A stretch of DNA of 64,000 bases, from positions 124,001 through 188,000 of the forward strand of contig JBFWOJ010000003.1 in the NCBI GenBank assembly GCA_050250575.1, given 5' to 3'. The notes below the pieces were generated by a model, which saw only the letters and a list, made by a program, of their open reading frames with translations, searched no databases and was not told the origin of the DNA. The position numbers and the translations under genes are program-made. This DNA is from SHVO01 sp050250575 (GTDB lineage: Bacteria; Pseudomonadota; Alphaproteobacteria; Rhodospirillales; Rhodospirillaceae). This document shows, piece after piece, positions 1 to 7,883 of this stretch. Numbering within the stretch: the stretch's first letter is position 1; each line of letters starts with the position of its first letter.

Positions 1-138
1 TGGGGAGTGGACAACGCGAGCGTAATCCCGCCGCCAGTCACTGCGGTATTTTTCTACCGGCTTTCCAAGCTTCGACTCTGGCGTGAACCGTCGATGGTCG
101 CCAGCTGCATAGAGCCGTTTGGCGTTAGCTTTCTTCAC
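1..138 (-). CDS. Hypothetical protein, C-terminus beyond window edge
   Basis: An open frame runs off the left edge from a GTG at 136-138. It gives 46 residues beginning MKKANAKRLYAAGDHRRF, basic and rich in Arg, Lys and Tyr. Upstream in the same frame there are stops (TAG, then the TAA that ends the small frame at 178-354), so GTG is the first usable start. A G-rich stretch that could act as a ribosome binding site lies inside the hairpin just upstream. No family is recognised. The composition looks protein-like, but the evidence is only an open frame, so the call is weak. Confidence 0.28.
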   Translation of the reverse strand, partial: MKKANAKRLYAAGDHRRFTPESKLGKPVEKYRSDWRRDYARVVHSP

Positions 139-139
139 A

Positions 140-164
140 GGCGGCCCCCCTGAGAGGGGCCGCC
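140..164. repeat. GC-rich perfect inverted repeat (hairpin)
   Basis: GGCGGCCCC at 140-148 pairs perfectly with GGGGCCGCC at 156-164 across a 7-base loop. It lies between the stop of the small frame ending at 178 and the GTG start at 138, both on the minus strand. There is no T-run on either side, so it is not a standard intrinsic terminator. It could be a weak terminator, an RNA processing site or a structure hiding the ribosome binding site of the downstream frame. Confidence 0.6.
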
Positions 165-177
165 ACTAGGCTCGCAA

Positions 178-354
178 TTACTTGCGTTTCGCCTTTGAGC
201 GATCAGCGCCCTTTCGGTGTTTCCTCGTTGCGGTAGTATTTCTACCTGCAATTACAAGTGTAACCAATTGCAAGGTAGCGAGTCTCTTCTTTGCGTATTC
301 ACCGGCGCCCTTTTGCCCGGAGGAATCAGCTCTCGCCTGCAGAGCTGCAGTCAT
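178..354 (-). CDS. Small basic hypothetical protein
   Basis: A 58-residue frame beginning MTAALQARADSSGQKG and ending in a run of Lys and Arg. The ATG at 352-354 is chosen because AAGGGTGG lies just before it; a longer form starting at 489 has no ribosome binding site. There is a short hydrophobic patch (LQLVTLVIAG) in the middle and a highly basic C-terminus, which could bind nucleic acid, but this is speculation. No family is recognised, and it could be a chance frame. Confidence 0.3.
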   Translation of the reverse strand: MTAALQARADSSGQKGAGEYAKKRLATLQLVTLVIAGRNTTATRKHRKGADRSKAKRK

Positions 355-664
355 GTTGCCACCCTTGTTTTTTGTCGTTTCTTGCCCCTTGGTGCGCCTC
401 CCACCTACACTTTGTGGGCTGCGCGTAGACGGGACACTAACAGAGATTCGGCGATTTTCTAGCCTGGAGAAATGACGATTATCAGTCATGGGGGTAACGC
501 CAGTTCACTTAAATTGTTTAGATTCAAATAGTTAGAGAAAGGATAGCGCGACCCAAGTGTATTTAGGCTGGAGGATGAAAAATGCAACGCGCGCACGATA
601 GGAGTGTTGCGCCTGCCCTCACCAATTACAGGCCCACCAGGCAGCGACTGCCGATGGTGGTAAT
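355..664. other. Intergenic stretch, no gene recognised
   Basis: About 310 bases with no convincing coding signal. The local base composition is more AT-rich around 500-560. A 67-codon plus-strand frame begins at 582, but most of it lies antisense to the cytochrome gene and it looks spurious. Confidence 0.4.
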
Positions 665-1102
665 TCAGTTCCCCGCCGTCAGATCGACGCCGCTGGTGAC
701 AGTCGCACGATCACCTGCGGTGTCGAACGCCTTCACGAACGCCGCAATTTGCCAGATCTGCGCATCGGTAAGTTTGCCGCCGTAGGCGGGCATTCCGCCC
801 GCACGGCCGTCACGGATCGCCGTTGCGATCACATCGATGTTGCCGTTACCGGCGCCAAGAATCACGCCGCCATCGGAGTGACATTCCGCGCATCGCTGAA
901 CCGCGAATAGGCGCGCGCCGTCCGCGACTTCACCGGAGGTGTCGGTATAGGTTGGAAAGGCCGCGTCCGTGACCCGCGCCGCGGGAACGGCAGAAACGCT
1001 TTGCGTTGAAGCAGGCATTTCCTGCGCGGGATCCGAACAGCCGCCGAGCGAGAAAAGGCAGGACACGGAAACAGCGGCAAGCAACACGCGGTGAGCAACC
1101 AT
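665..1102 (-). CDS. Class I c-type cytochrome lipoprotein
   Basis: A 145-aa mono-haem cytochrome c anchored in a membrane as a lipoprotein. The start at 1102 follows a good AAGAGG ribosome binding site. Residues 1-21 are a lipoprotein signal peptide with the lipobox LGGC (Cys22). The haem motif CAECH covers residues 71-75, and Met104 in RAGGMPAYGG is the likely sixth iron ligand. The C-terminal helix LTDAQIWQIAAFVKAF is typical of small electron-carrier cytochromes. It should act in the periplasm as an electron shuttle, but its partner cannot be told because no oxidase or dehydrogenase lies beside it. Confidence 0.88.
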   Translation of the reverse strand: MVAHRVLLAAVSVSCLFSLGGCSDPAQEMPASTQSVSAVPAARVTDAAFPTYTDTSGEVADGARLFAVQRCAECHSDGGVILGAGNGNIDVIATAIRDGRAGGMPAYGGKLTDAQIWQIAAFVKAFDTAGDRATVTSGVDLTAGN

Positions 1103-1328
1103 CGAACGACCTCTTAACGACGTTTTCGACTCTCTCGCACGCCGCGCGCTCGTGCGCGGTTGCGCGTAACCACCCTTTCTCCCTCGCGTGCCAGAGAAAC
1201 GCGCGTCCATGAGATTGGTTCCGCGCGCGCGATACGCGCAGGGCGTGTGCGGGCTTTGCCTGTGAAATGACGCGAAAAAGCGACGTTGGGACCGAACCAA
1301 ACGCCGCTTTCGTCAGGAGGTTTTTCGC

Positions 1329-1715
1329 TTAATAGCCGAACGACAATCCGAGGTTCGGCGATGAAAAGCTGAAATAGCCGCCGCTGTAAGGATAGTCGTA
1401 GTAGTCGTAGGGCGGATAGTAATAGGCGGGCGGCGCGTAGGCGTAGCGCGGCGGATAATGGGGCCGATAGTAAGGACGCGCATAAACGCCGCGCCACTGG
1501 CGGCGATCCCCACCGCGATGTCCGCGCCAATGCCGGTCGCGGCCCCGGTCGCCACGCCAACGGCCGTCGCGATGATCCACGAGCGTCACCTGCGCGTGCG
1601 TGTCTGCCAAGGTCGCTTTTTGCAGCGGGGCTGCGGAGACCGTCGCCGATGCGTAGCCGGCAATCAGCGCCGCAGCGACGGCGGGCGCAGCGAAACTGCG
1701 TATGCGAAAGGTCAT
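1329..1715 (-). CDS. Secreted Arg/Tyr-rich hypothetical protein
   Basis: A 128-aa protein with a clear signal peptide (hydrophobic core about residues 8-28, likely cleavage after AAPA-like Ala residues). The mature part is low-complexity: an Arg/Gly/Asp stretch (about 48-75, WRGDRGRDRHWRGHRGG) followed by a Tyr/Pro-rich stretch (about 78-115) and an end resembling SFSSPNLGLSFGY. Small exported proteins of this make-up are common in alphaproteobacteria and are of unknown role. The last residues could form a beta strand ending in an aromatic residue, as in outer membrane proteins. Function unknown. Confidence 0.7.
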   Translation of the reverse strand: MTFRIRSFAAPAVAAALIAGYASATVSAAPLQKATLADTHAQVTLVDHRDGRWRGDRGRDRHWRGHRGGDRRQWRGVYARPYYRPHYPPRYAYAPPAYYYPPYDYYDYPYSGGYFSFSSPNLGLSFGY

Positions 1716-1864
1716 TGGTGTGCGTCCTTCAAAGACTTTTGGAGGCGCTCATTACGCTATCCGCGTGCGGCGAAAACGCGGCGGGAAAAAGGTGTTTTGT
1801 CTACACGCGCACAACGTCCGCACGAGAGCGCACGTACCATGCCCTCGTGCGGCGTCTTGCTTTG

Positions 1865-2125
1865 TCAGCAGCGTCCTGTCGGACGGTCGCGGGCGTCATC
1901 GCACTCGCGCGGCGCGGTCACGGCACCGCCGATCGCACCCGCAGCGCCGCCGATCACGGCCCCTGCCAACGGATTGTAGCCGAGCACCGCGCCGCCCACG
2001 GCGCCGGCGCCCGCGCCGATCGCGCCGCCGGTGAGCGCACGTTCACCCCGGGAATAACCGCAACCGGCGAGCGTAGCCGCGACGAGCACGGCAAGCGCCG
2101 CCTGTTTGAAGACTGCAACTTTCAT
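1865..2125 (-). CDS. Glycine-zipper lipoprotein
   Basis: An 86-aa lipoprotein. The start at 2125 follows GGAGG with proper spacing; an in-frame ATG 12 bases upstream lacks one. The signal peptide ends in the lipobox LAGC (Cys22). The body is a glycine zipper, GAIGAGAGAVGGAVLG and GAVIGGAAGAIGG, predicted to form close-packed helical hairpins in or on a membrane. Proteins of this kind are often envelope-stress related, but no specific role can be assigned. It resembles the next lipoprotein gene in its N-P-x-x-G-x-x-I-G core. Confidence 0.72.
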   Translation of the reverse strand: MKVAVFKQAALAVLVAATLAGCGYSRGERALTGGAIGAGAGAVGGAVLGYNPLAGAVIGGAAGAIGGAVTAPRECDDARDRPTGRC

Positions 2126-2209
2126 GAGTGCCTCCAATATTCACACCGCAAGGCAAACGCAGCCACTATGGCCGCGGTCTCGCACCGATGCGGCGGAATT
2201 GAGGCAGCT

Positions 2210-2461
2210 TCAGTCGTTGCGGTTCAGCCGCATCGGGTCGTAGCGCTGGTACCTCGGATTTCCGAGCGAGCGCACGGGCATGCCCGACCCGGCGCCGATT
2301 CCGGCGCCGATGAGTTCACCGCTTACGGGGTTGATGCCCTTCACCGGTCCGCCGACCACTGCGGCTCCCGGTGCGAGCGCGCTGCGGCTAACCGCATATT
2401 CCTGGCTGCTGTAGCAGGCCGTCAGCGACAGCGTGAGCAGAAGCAAAATAATCCGCGTCAT
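2210..2461 (-). CDS. Small lipoprotein with short glycine-zipper core
   Basis: An 83-aa lipoprotein with an AGAGG ribosome binding site just before the ATG at 2459-2461. The lipobox is LTAC (Cys16). The central segment GINPVSGELIGAGIGAGSG matches the GYNPLAGAVIGGAAGAIGG segment of the neighbouring lipoprotein at 1865-2125, suggesting tandem duplication and divergence. The C-terminus (NPRYQRYDPMRLNRND) is polar. Function unknown; probably an outer membrane lipoprotein. Confidence 0.68.
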   Translation of the reverse strand: MTRIILLLLTLSLTACYSSQEYAVSRSALAPGAAVVGGPVKGINPVSGELIGAGIGAGSGMPVRSLGNPRYQRYDPMRLNRND

Positions 2462-2508
2462 GTGGACCTCTGAGGAGTCAACGGTGCGACGCGTCCACCG
2501 GTTCCTCT

Positions 2509-2925
2509 TCAGCGGCTCCGGAAGACCCAATACTTGCTGATTGCAAAATTGAAAACGAGGCCGGCGACCGAACCGGCAGCCACACCGATGATGGGCCACG
2601 CCCGGCCGGCACTGGAGAGCGTAACGACGGCGGCATAGACGCCGTAATTGACGGCTCCTCCGATGGCGTTGGCCCCGAGGAAGCGAAGCCACTCGAACAA
2701 CGGTTCGCCGCCCAGGCCCGCGAAGGTGAAATGGCGGTTACAGAGCCATGTGAAGGTCGCGGCGCAGAGATACGAGAAGGCACGACCGCTATATAGACCC
2801 AACCCGAAAGCATTGAGCGCCAGCATCAGCGCACCGGCATCGATAAGGAACCCGGCCGCGCCGACGAGGGCGAAGCGCAGAAACTGACGGCGGCCCGACG
2901 CTGCTTCCGGCGGTGCCGTCGTCAT
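2509..2925 (-). CDS. gtrA: GtrA-family membrane protein
   Basis: A 138-aa protein with four predicted membrane helices (about residues 17-35, 45-62, 82-105 and 110-130) and the family-typical segments FLRFALVGAAGFLIDAG and LCNRHFTF. GtrA proteins are thought to flip polyprenyl-phosphate sugars across the inner membrane. The start overlaps the stop of the upstream GT2 gene by 4 bases (ATGA), so the two are translationally coupled. With the GT2 and the large membrane protein it makes a Gtr-like three-gene module that would glycosylate a surface glycan. Confidence 0.85.
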   Translation of the reverse strand: MTTAPPEAASGRRQFLRFALVGAAGFLIDAGALMLALNAFGLGLYSGRAFSYLCAATFTWLCNRHFTFAGLGGEPLFEWLRFLGANAIGGAVNYGVYAAVVTLSSAGRAWPIIGVAAGSVAGLVFNFAISKYWVFRSR

Positions 2926-3914
2926 GCGGGCTCGGCGTAGCGATGACCGGGGGCTGCAACCGACAAATAGGCAAGGCGTTTCGCCTCCCGGCGTGCGCGC
3001 GTGACCGAGTCCAAGATCAGCCCGCAGGCCAGGGATAAGAAGGACAAGATCATCAGCGCCGCGGCGAGAACCGCCGTCGGAAGCCGGGGAACAAGGCCGG
3101 TTTCGATGTAGGTGAGAATCACCGGCACCGCGAGGGCCAGCGATACCAGGGCAAGAAGAATCGCCGCCCACCCGAACGACTTCATCGGACGTTCTTCTTT
3201 CACGAGCTTGCCGATCATGAAGAGAATACGCAGACCGTCCTTGTATGTGGAAAGCTTGCTGACCGAGCCCGGCGGGCGTTCCTTGTAAGGCGTCGGCACT
3301 TCACCGAACGGCATGCGCATCTCAAGGGCGTGAACCGTGAGTTCAGTCTCGATTTCGAAGCCGCCGGCGAGCGCGGGGAACGACTTCACGAAGCGGCGCG
3401 AGAACACCCGATAGCCGGAGAGCATGTCGTCGGTGCGTTTTCCGAAGATGCCGCCAACCAATCCGGTCAGAAGCCGATTGCCGAGAACATGCCCGCGGCG
3501 ATACGCCGCGTCGGCCGTCGAAATCCGCTGCGCATTCACCATGTCCAGCTGTTCGTTCACCAGTTTTTGTACGAGCAGCGGCGCACTCGGGGCGTGGTAG
3601 GTGTCATCACCATCGACCAGGACATAGGCGTCCGCTTCGATATCAGCGAACATCCGCCGCACGACATTGCCTTTGCCCTGCAAAGGTTCGCGGCGGACGA
3701 TCGCCCCGGCGGCGGCTGCGACCTCGACCGTCTTGTCGCGAGAATTGTTGTCGTAAACGTAGACGGCGGCCTCCGGCAATGCGGCGCGAAAATCGCGCAC
3801 GACAGCTCCAATCGCGGCTTCCTCGTTATAACAAGGAATAAGCACTGCGGTTTTCATGCCGCGCTGGCTTAGCATCTCACGCGTCGAAAATGCAGAGGCT
3901 AGCGTTTCATTCAC
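2922..3914 (-). CDS. GtrB-like polyprenyl-phosphate glycosyltransferase (GT2)
   Basis: A 330-aa family 2 glycosyltransferase. The GT-A fold occupies about residues 20-235, with PCYNEE near residue 28, the metal-binding VDGDDTY near 100 and LSGYRVFSRRF near 165. Two membrane helices follow (about 245-268 and 280-305), as in DPM1/GtrB-type enzymes that move a sugar from a nucleotide donor onto polyprenyl phosphate at the cytoplasmic face. It overlaps both neighbours by ATGA, so all three are one operon. The donor sugar cannot be read from the sequence. Confidence 0.85.
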   Translation of the reverse strand: MNETLASAFSTREMLSQRGMKTAVLIPCYNEEAAIGAVVRDFRAALPEAAVYVYDNNSRDKTVEVAAAAGAIVRREPLQGKGNVVRRMFADIEADAYVLVDGDDTYHAPSAPLLVQKLVNEQLDMVNAQRISTADAAYRRGHVLGNRLLTGLVGGIFGKRTDDMLSGYRVFSRRFVKSFPALAGGFEIETELTVHALEMRMPFGEVPTPYKERPPGSVSKLSTYKDGLRILFMIGKLVKEERPMKSFGWAAILLALVSLALAVPVILTYIETGLVPRLPTAVLAAALMILSFLSLACGLILDSVTRARREAKRLAYLSVAAPGHRYAEPA

Positions 3915-5596
3915 GGCTGTTTACCCACCTTATGTACCGGGCATATCTCGATGGCGTCGTCGAGCGTGTTGGGAAGCTTTTGGCAATTCGCAAAATCAGC
4001 AATGAGTCCCAGTAACGGAAACGCGTCCCTCGCGACGTGACGCTCCCATTGCGGCTGAACGGTAAAGATCTCGCCGGAATGAGCGGAGACCCGCGCCTTA
4101 AGAGTCTCGATAAAGCGTGTCGAGTGGTCAGGACCGGCAAGATAACTCACGGGACGAAGGAAGGCTATTTCCCCCGGGAAGGACGGTATCACGAAGGCCG
4201 TCGGTGCAAGGCCGGCCATCACAACAAGGGTGTTCTGCGGATCCTTGAAAGAAGGCGGCGAGACCTGAACGAAAGGCCCGCCGAGACCCGGACCCCAAGG
4301 TTTCCGGGTCCAGTCTTCGTCAACGTGCACCGTGAGCGTGACGAGAAGGAGAAGGGCTGCACTTACGACCGCCCGCGCCGGAGCCGAGACCGGCCAGACG
4401 CCGATGGCCGCGACGATCAAGAGCGGCGCCAGCATCTCGAGCGGCGTGATATAGCGGTAAATCCCGAAGATGCCGAGCCATGCGGCGAACGAAAGAGCGG
4501 CAGCCGCCACAAGGTATCGCACGGCGAAGATATCAGCCCCGGGCGACGAATCCCGCGACGAATCCCGCCCTCGAAACACCACGACGAGCGCGGTCAGCAT
4601 GAGTACGCCATAGGCAACGGCGATGCGCAAATCGGTGAAGGCGATTTCGCTGGAGACCTTGCTGTCCACGGCAAAACGAAAGGGAAATGTCACGGCGTCC
4701 CAGAGGCTCCTGGGCAGGAAGCGGGTATCGCGATAGTTCTCCGGCAAGGCCCAGGGCGAATGGAAGACCTGGTTCATATACGGGAACAGGGGATTGGCGA
4801 ACTCCGTCCACATGCGTGCGATCCACCAGCCACCCGTGACGAGGAAGCCGACGATGATTCCGAGTCCGCAAACGAAAGAAAGCGAGAACCGCCGCAGGAA
4901 GGGCCCCGGGATAAAGAGCAGCCCGAAGCACACACCCACGGCAAAGACTTGGCTGGGAAGCTTGAGTCCGACAGCTAAGCCCACGAGCACGCCGGCGACG
5001 AACACGCGCGCCAGGGCGCGGTCCATGGGTCCATGCGAAAGCAGATGTGCCGCGGCGATGATGACGCACAACGCGCCAAGAACGAAAAGGCTGAGGACGT
5101 TGTCGTAAAAAGTCGTGCCGATGAGATTGAGATGACCGGCGCCGACCATGCCGACGAAGGCGATAGCCGCTGCGGCTAACACACCGGTCGCGCCGCCTGG
5201 AAGCTTCAGCGTCCACCGGGTGAGGAGGAAGAGGAGGATGAAATTGCAGCCCTGAATCAGTCCGAGGAGGAAGGAGAGGACCCGCGCCGGCAACTCCTGG
5301 GCGGCAAGATAAAAGGGAACGTCGAGCAGCGGATTGTAGTAGGTCGGTGTCTGCGCGGGCGCCATGTCGAAGCCCATGCGCCCCTCGAGAAAAGCGTAGG
5401 CGTTGTACCAGTGGTAATTTCGAAGATCCCAGTTGTTGTCCTGCTGAAGAATGACGGCGGCCAGAGCGAAGAGGAACGGCACTCCGACGCAAAGCCCGAG
5501 CGCGAGCCGTCGTAGGCCGCCCGCGAGCGGCGGCGCCGTTGGAGACCCGGGGAAAACTGAGTAGGCTTCTGGTTTCGGGGGAGGTTGATAGAACAT
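3911..5596 (-). CDS. Large polytopic membrane protein, putative lipid-linked glycosyltransferase
   Basis: A 561-aa protein with roughly ten to twelve hydrophobic segments and a C-terminal soluble part (about 470-561). The segment DNNWDLRNYHWYNAYAFLEG near the first loop contains the acidic residue pattern typical of GT-C type enzymes. It is first in an operon with a GtrB-like GT2 and GtrA, so it likely transfers the flipped polyprenyl-linked sugar to a surface polymer, as the serotype-specific Gtr protein does. The start at 5596 is chosen because anything longer would run deep into the divergent dehydratase gene. No clear ribosome binding site is visible, and the start codons of the two genes overlap (CATG). 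Confidence 0.72.
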   Translation of the reverse strand: MFYQPPPKPEAYSVFPGSPTAPPLAGGLRRLALGLCVGVPFLFALAAVILQQDNNWDLRNYHWYNAYAFLEGRMGFDMAPAQTPTYYNPLLDVPFYLAAQELPARVLSFLLGLIQGCNFILLFLLTRWTLKLPGGATGVLAAAAIAFVGMVGAGHLNLIGTTFYDNVLSLFVLGALCVIIAAAHLLSHGPMDRALARVFVAGVLVGLAVGLKLPSQVFAVGVCFGLLFIPGPFLRRFSLSFVCGLGIIVGFLVTGGWWIARMWTEFANPLFPYMNQVFHSPWALPENYRDTRFLPRSLWDAVTFPFRFAVDSKVSSEIAFTDLRIAVAYGVLMLTALVVVFRGRDSSRDSSPGADIFAVRYLVAAAALSFAAWLGIFGIYRYITPLEMLAPLLIVAAIGVWPVSAPARAVVSAALLLLVTLTVHVDEDWTRKPWGPGLGGPFVQVSPPSFKDPQNTLVVMAGLAPTAFVIPSFPGEIAFLRPVSYLAGPDHSTRFIETLKARVSAHSGEIFTVQPQWERHVARDAFPLLGLIADFANCQKLPNTLDDAIEICPVHKVGKQP

Positions 5597-6575
5597 GGAC
5601 GTACAACTACCAACAATCGACGATGTTGTGGCCGCCAGCATAAGGATTGCCGGCCACGCGGTTGTGACACCTTTGTTACGCTCGGCCGAACTCGACCGTC
5701 TTACCGGCGGCACGGTGCTCATAAAACCGGAAGTGCTACAGCGAACCGGCTCGTTCAAGTTCCGGGGGGCTTTCAACCGGCTTTCGCAACTGAGTCCTGA
5801 TCAAAGGCGCGCGGGCGCCGTCGCATGGTCGTCAGGCAATCACGCGCAGGCGGTGGCCGCTGCAGGCGAAATCCTCGGCGTGCGTACAACCATCGTCATG
5901 CCGGCCGATGCACCAGCCATCAAAGTCGCGAATACGCGCGGCTACGGCGCCGAGGTCGTGCTTTATGATCGTGTGCGAGAGAGCCGCGAAGAGATCGGCA
6001 TGCGCATCGCGGCGGAGCGCGGCGCGGTGATCGTCCCCCCTTACGACGATCCGCATATCATCGCCGGCCAAGGCACGGCCGGCCTCGAGATTGCCCGCGA
6101 GGCCAACGCGCTAGGCCTCACGGTCGATGCGTCGATTACGCCGACCAGCGGCGGCGGCTTGACGGCCGGTGTGGTGCTGGCCCTGAAGCACGCGTTCCCG
6201 GATATCCGGGCTTTTACCGCCGAACCGGAAAATTACGACGACCATCGTCGGTCGATCGCGTCCGGGTCGCTGCAAAGAAACGCGAGCGTCGCCAAGGCGC
6301 TGTGCGACGGGTTGCTTGCCCCGACGCCGGGAGAGTTGACCTGGTCCCTCAATCGTCCGCAGCTGTCCGGCGGATATGTCCTGACTAACGAAGATGTGCA
6401 GGAAGCGATGAAATTCGCGTTTAGGTCCCTAAAGCTGGTCGTGGAGCCCAGCGGGGCGATCGCGCTGGCAGCCCTCCTTACCGGCGGTCATGACACCCGC
6501 GGCAAAGTCACCGCGGTGGTGCTCTCGGGCGGCAACACCGATCCGGCCACCTTCGCCGCCTGTATCAGTGCATAA
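5595..6575 (+). CDS. Threonine/serine dehydratase-like PLP enzyme
   Basis: A 326-aa fold-type II PLP enzyme. Lys55 in TGSFKFRGAF is the Schiff-base lysine; SSGNHAQAVA binds the substrate carboxylate and TSGGGLTAG binds the cofactor phosphate. The length matches the catabolic threonine dehydratase/serine racemase group and there is no C-terminal ACT domain, so isoleucine feedback control is unlikely. The probable reaction is deamination of L-threonine or L-serine (or a hydroxyaspartate) to the 2-oxo acid. GGGGGAGG about 10 bases upstream supports the ATG at 5595. The substrate cannot be fixed from sequence alone. Confidence 0.85.
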   Translation: MDVQLPTIDDVVAASIRIAGHAVVTPLLRSAELDRLTGGTVLIKPEVLQRTGSFKFRGAFNRLSQLSPDQRRAGAVAWSSGNHAQAVAAAGEILGVRTTIVMPADAPAIKVANTRGYGAEVVLYDRVRESREEIGMRIAAERGAVIVPPYDDPHIIAGQGTAGLEIAREANALGLTVDASITPTSGGGLTAGVVLALKHAFPDIRAFTAEPENYDDHRRSIASGSLQRNASVAKALCDGLLAPTPGELTWSLNRPQLSGGYVLTNEDVQEAMKFAFRSLKLVVEPSGAIALAALLTGGHDTRGKVTAVVLSGGNTDPATFAACISA

Positions 6576-6737
6576 TTAATCGAGAATTAGCTCCTGCCGC
6601 TTAATCTGCGGTTGTAGACGGGAGGAGTTTGACCTTGCATTCCCAACTATACCTTGAGCGGTCGATGCCGCTCGGGTAGTTCTCAATCATTCCAAGAAGA
6701 TGGCGCGAGTCCCGGGGGGGCCGCGGCATAGGATTTA

Positions 6738-7841
6738 ATGCTCAACAAAGACGAAAAGAACCTCGGCCAGGATCGCATCTCCATCATGGTGGTGGAGGAT
6801 AACGAGTACATGCTCGACATCCTCCTCAACAGCCTGCGCCGCATGGGCTTCACCCGGCTCCAGCGGTGCAAGAACGGAAAAGAAGCAGTCGACTACCTTA
6901 AGTTGACGTCGAAAGGATTTTCAAGCGCCGTCGAGCCGGTCGATATCGTCATCACCGATCTGATCATGTCGCCGGTGAGCGGGGTCAACCTGTTGCAGTG
7001 GCTGCGCGACGACAAGCAATCGCCGAACCGGTTCATGCCGGTGATCATGCTTTCGGGTGCCGCCGACCGCGCAAACGTCGAAGAATCGCGCGACCGAGGC
7101 GTCACCGATTTCATGGCGAAGCCCTTCTCGGTCGAGAACATCTACAAGGTTCTTCAGCGCATCATCGACAATCCGCGCCAGTACGTCACGACGCAAACCT
7201 ACTTCGGTCCCTGCCGGCGGCGCTCGAAGGCCGGCCCGCCGAAAAATATGGAGCGCCGCAAACCGGACGAGTCCCACGCCACGATCGTCTATTCCAAGGA
7301 CAAAGTGGAGAAACCATCCGCGCCGTCGGACGTCTGGTTGTTCAAGCTGCCGAACTACCTGAAACAGAAAATGGGCTCGAACGCGCAGCGCCAACCTTTC
7401 GTGCTGCCCGAGGATGTGCTCGCTTCCGCCGAGCAATCGCTGAAACGAGAAGCGGAGGGGTTCCTCGACTGGGCGAAGCAGTTCCTCGATCGCCTTTCGC
7501 GCCAAGTGGCGGAAGCCAAGCAGATCTCCGGAGAGCGCACGCAGAATTTCGAGGAAATCAACCTCATCGCGCACGAACTTCGCGGACAAGGAGGTACCTT
7601 CGGGTACCCCCTGATCACCGTGTTCGGAAAATCGCTCTACGAGGTCACTAAACCGCCGTGCCGTCAGGACGATGCGAACCTCGAGATAGTGAAAGCGCAC
7701 ATCGACACCATGCGCGCCGTGCTCCGCGAGAAGATCGAGGGAGACGGCGGCGAAATGGGACAAGCCCTATTCAAGGCGCTGAAGGCGGCGATCGCCAAGT
7801 TCAGCGCACCCAAGCCGACGGAGCAAGCAGCCTCCTCGTAG
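6738..7841 (+). CDS. Receiver domain response regulator with C-terminal HPt-like domain
   Basis: A 367-aa cytoplasmic protein. Residues 15-145 form a receiver domain: acidic pair Glu20/Asp21, phospho-acceptor Asp74 in VITDLIMSPVSG, Ser106 region MLSGAAD and Lys128 in AKPF. A polar linker follows (about 150-225). The C-terminal helices hold AHELRGQGGTFGY with His279, which fits the histidine phosphotransfer (HPt) pattern. There is no DNA-binding domain, so it likely acts in a phosphorelay. AGGA lies before the start. A membrane histidine kinase gene follows 42 bases downstream on the same strand, its likely partner. Confidence 0.85.
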   Translation: MLNKDEKNLGQDRISIMVVEDNEYMLDILLNSLRRMGFTRLQRCKNGKEAVDYLKLTSKGFSSAVEPVDIVITDLIMSPVSGVNLLQWLRDDKQSPNRFMPVIMLSGAADRANVEESRDRGVTDFMAKPFSVENIYKVLQRIIDNPRQYVTTQTYFGPCRRRSKAGPPKNMERRKPDESHATIVYSKDKVEKPSAPSDVWLFKLPNYLKQKMGSNAQRQPFVLPEDVLASAEQSLKREAEGFLDWAKQFLDRLSRQVAEAKQISGERTQNFEEINLIAHELRGQGGTFGYPLITVFGKSLYEVTKPPCRQDDANLEIVKAHIDTMRAVLREKIEGDGGEMGQALFKALKAAIAKFSAPKPTEQAASS

Positions 7842-7883
7842 AGCAGCTGAGCCCGCGCATCAATTTTCAACGCGAAGGATGTC

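Noticed and set aside
582..785. Plus-strand 67-codon frame near the cytochrome gene
   Set aside because: More than half overlaps the cytochrome coding sequence on the other strand and there is no family resemblance.
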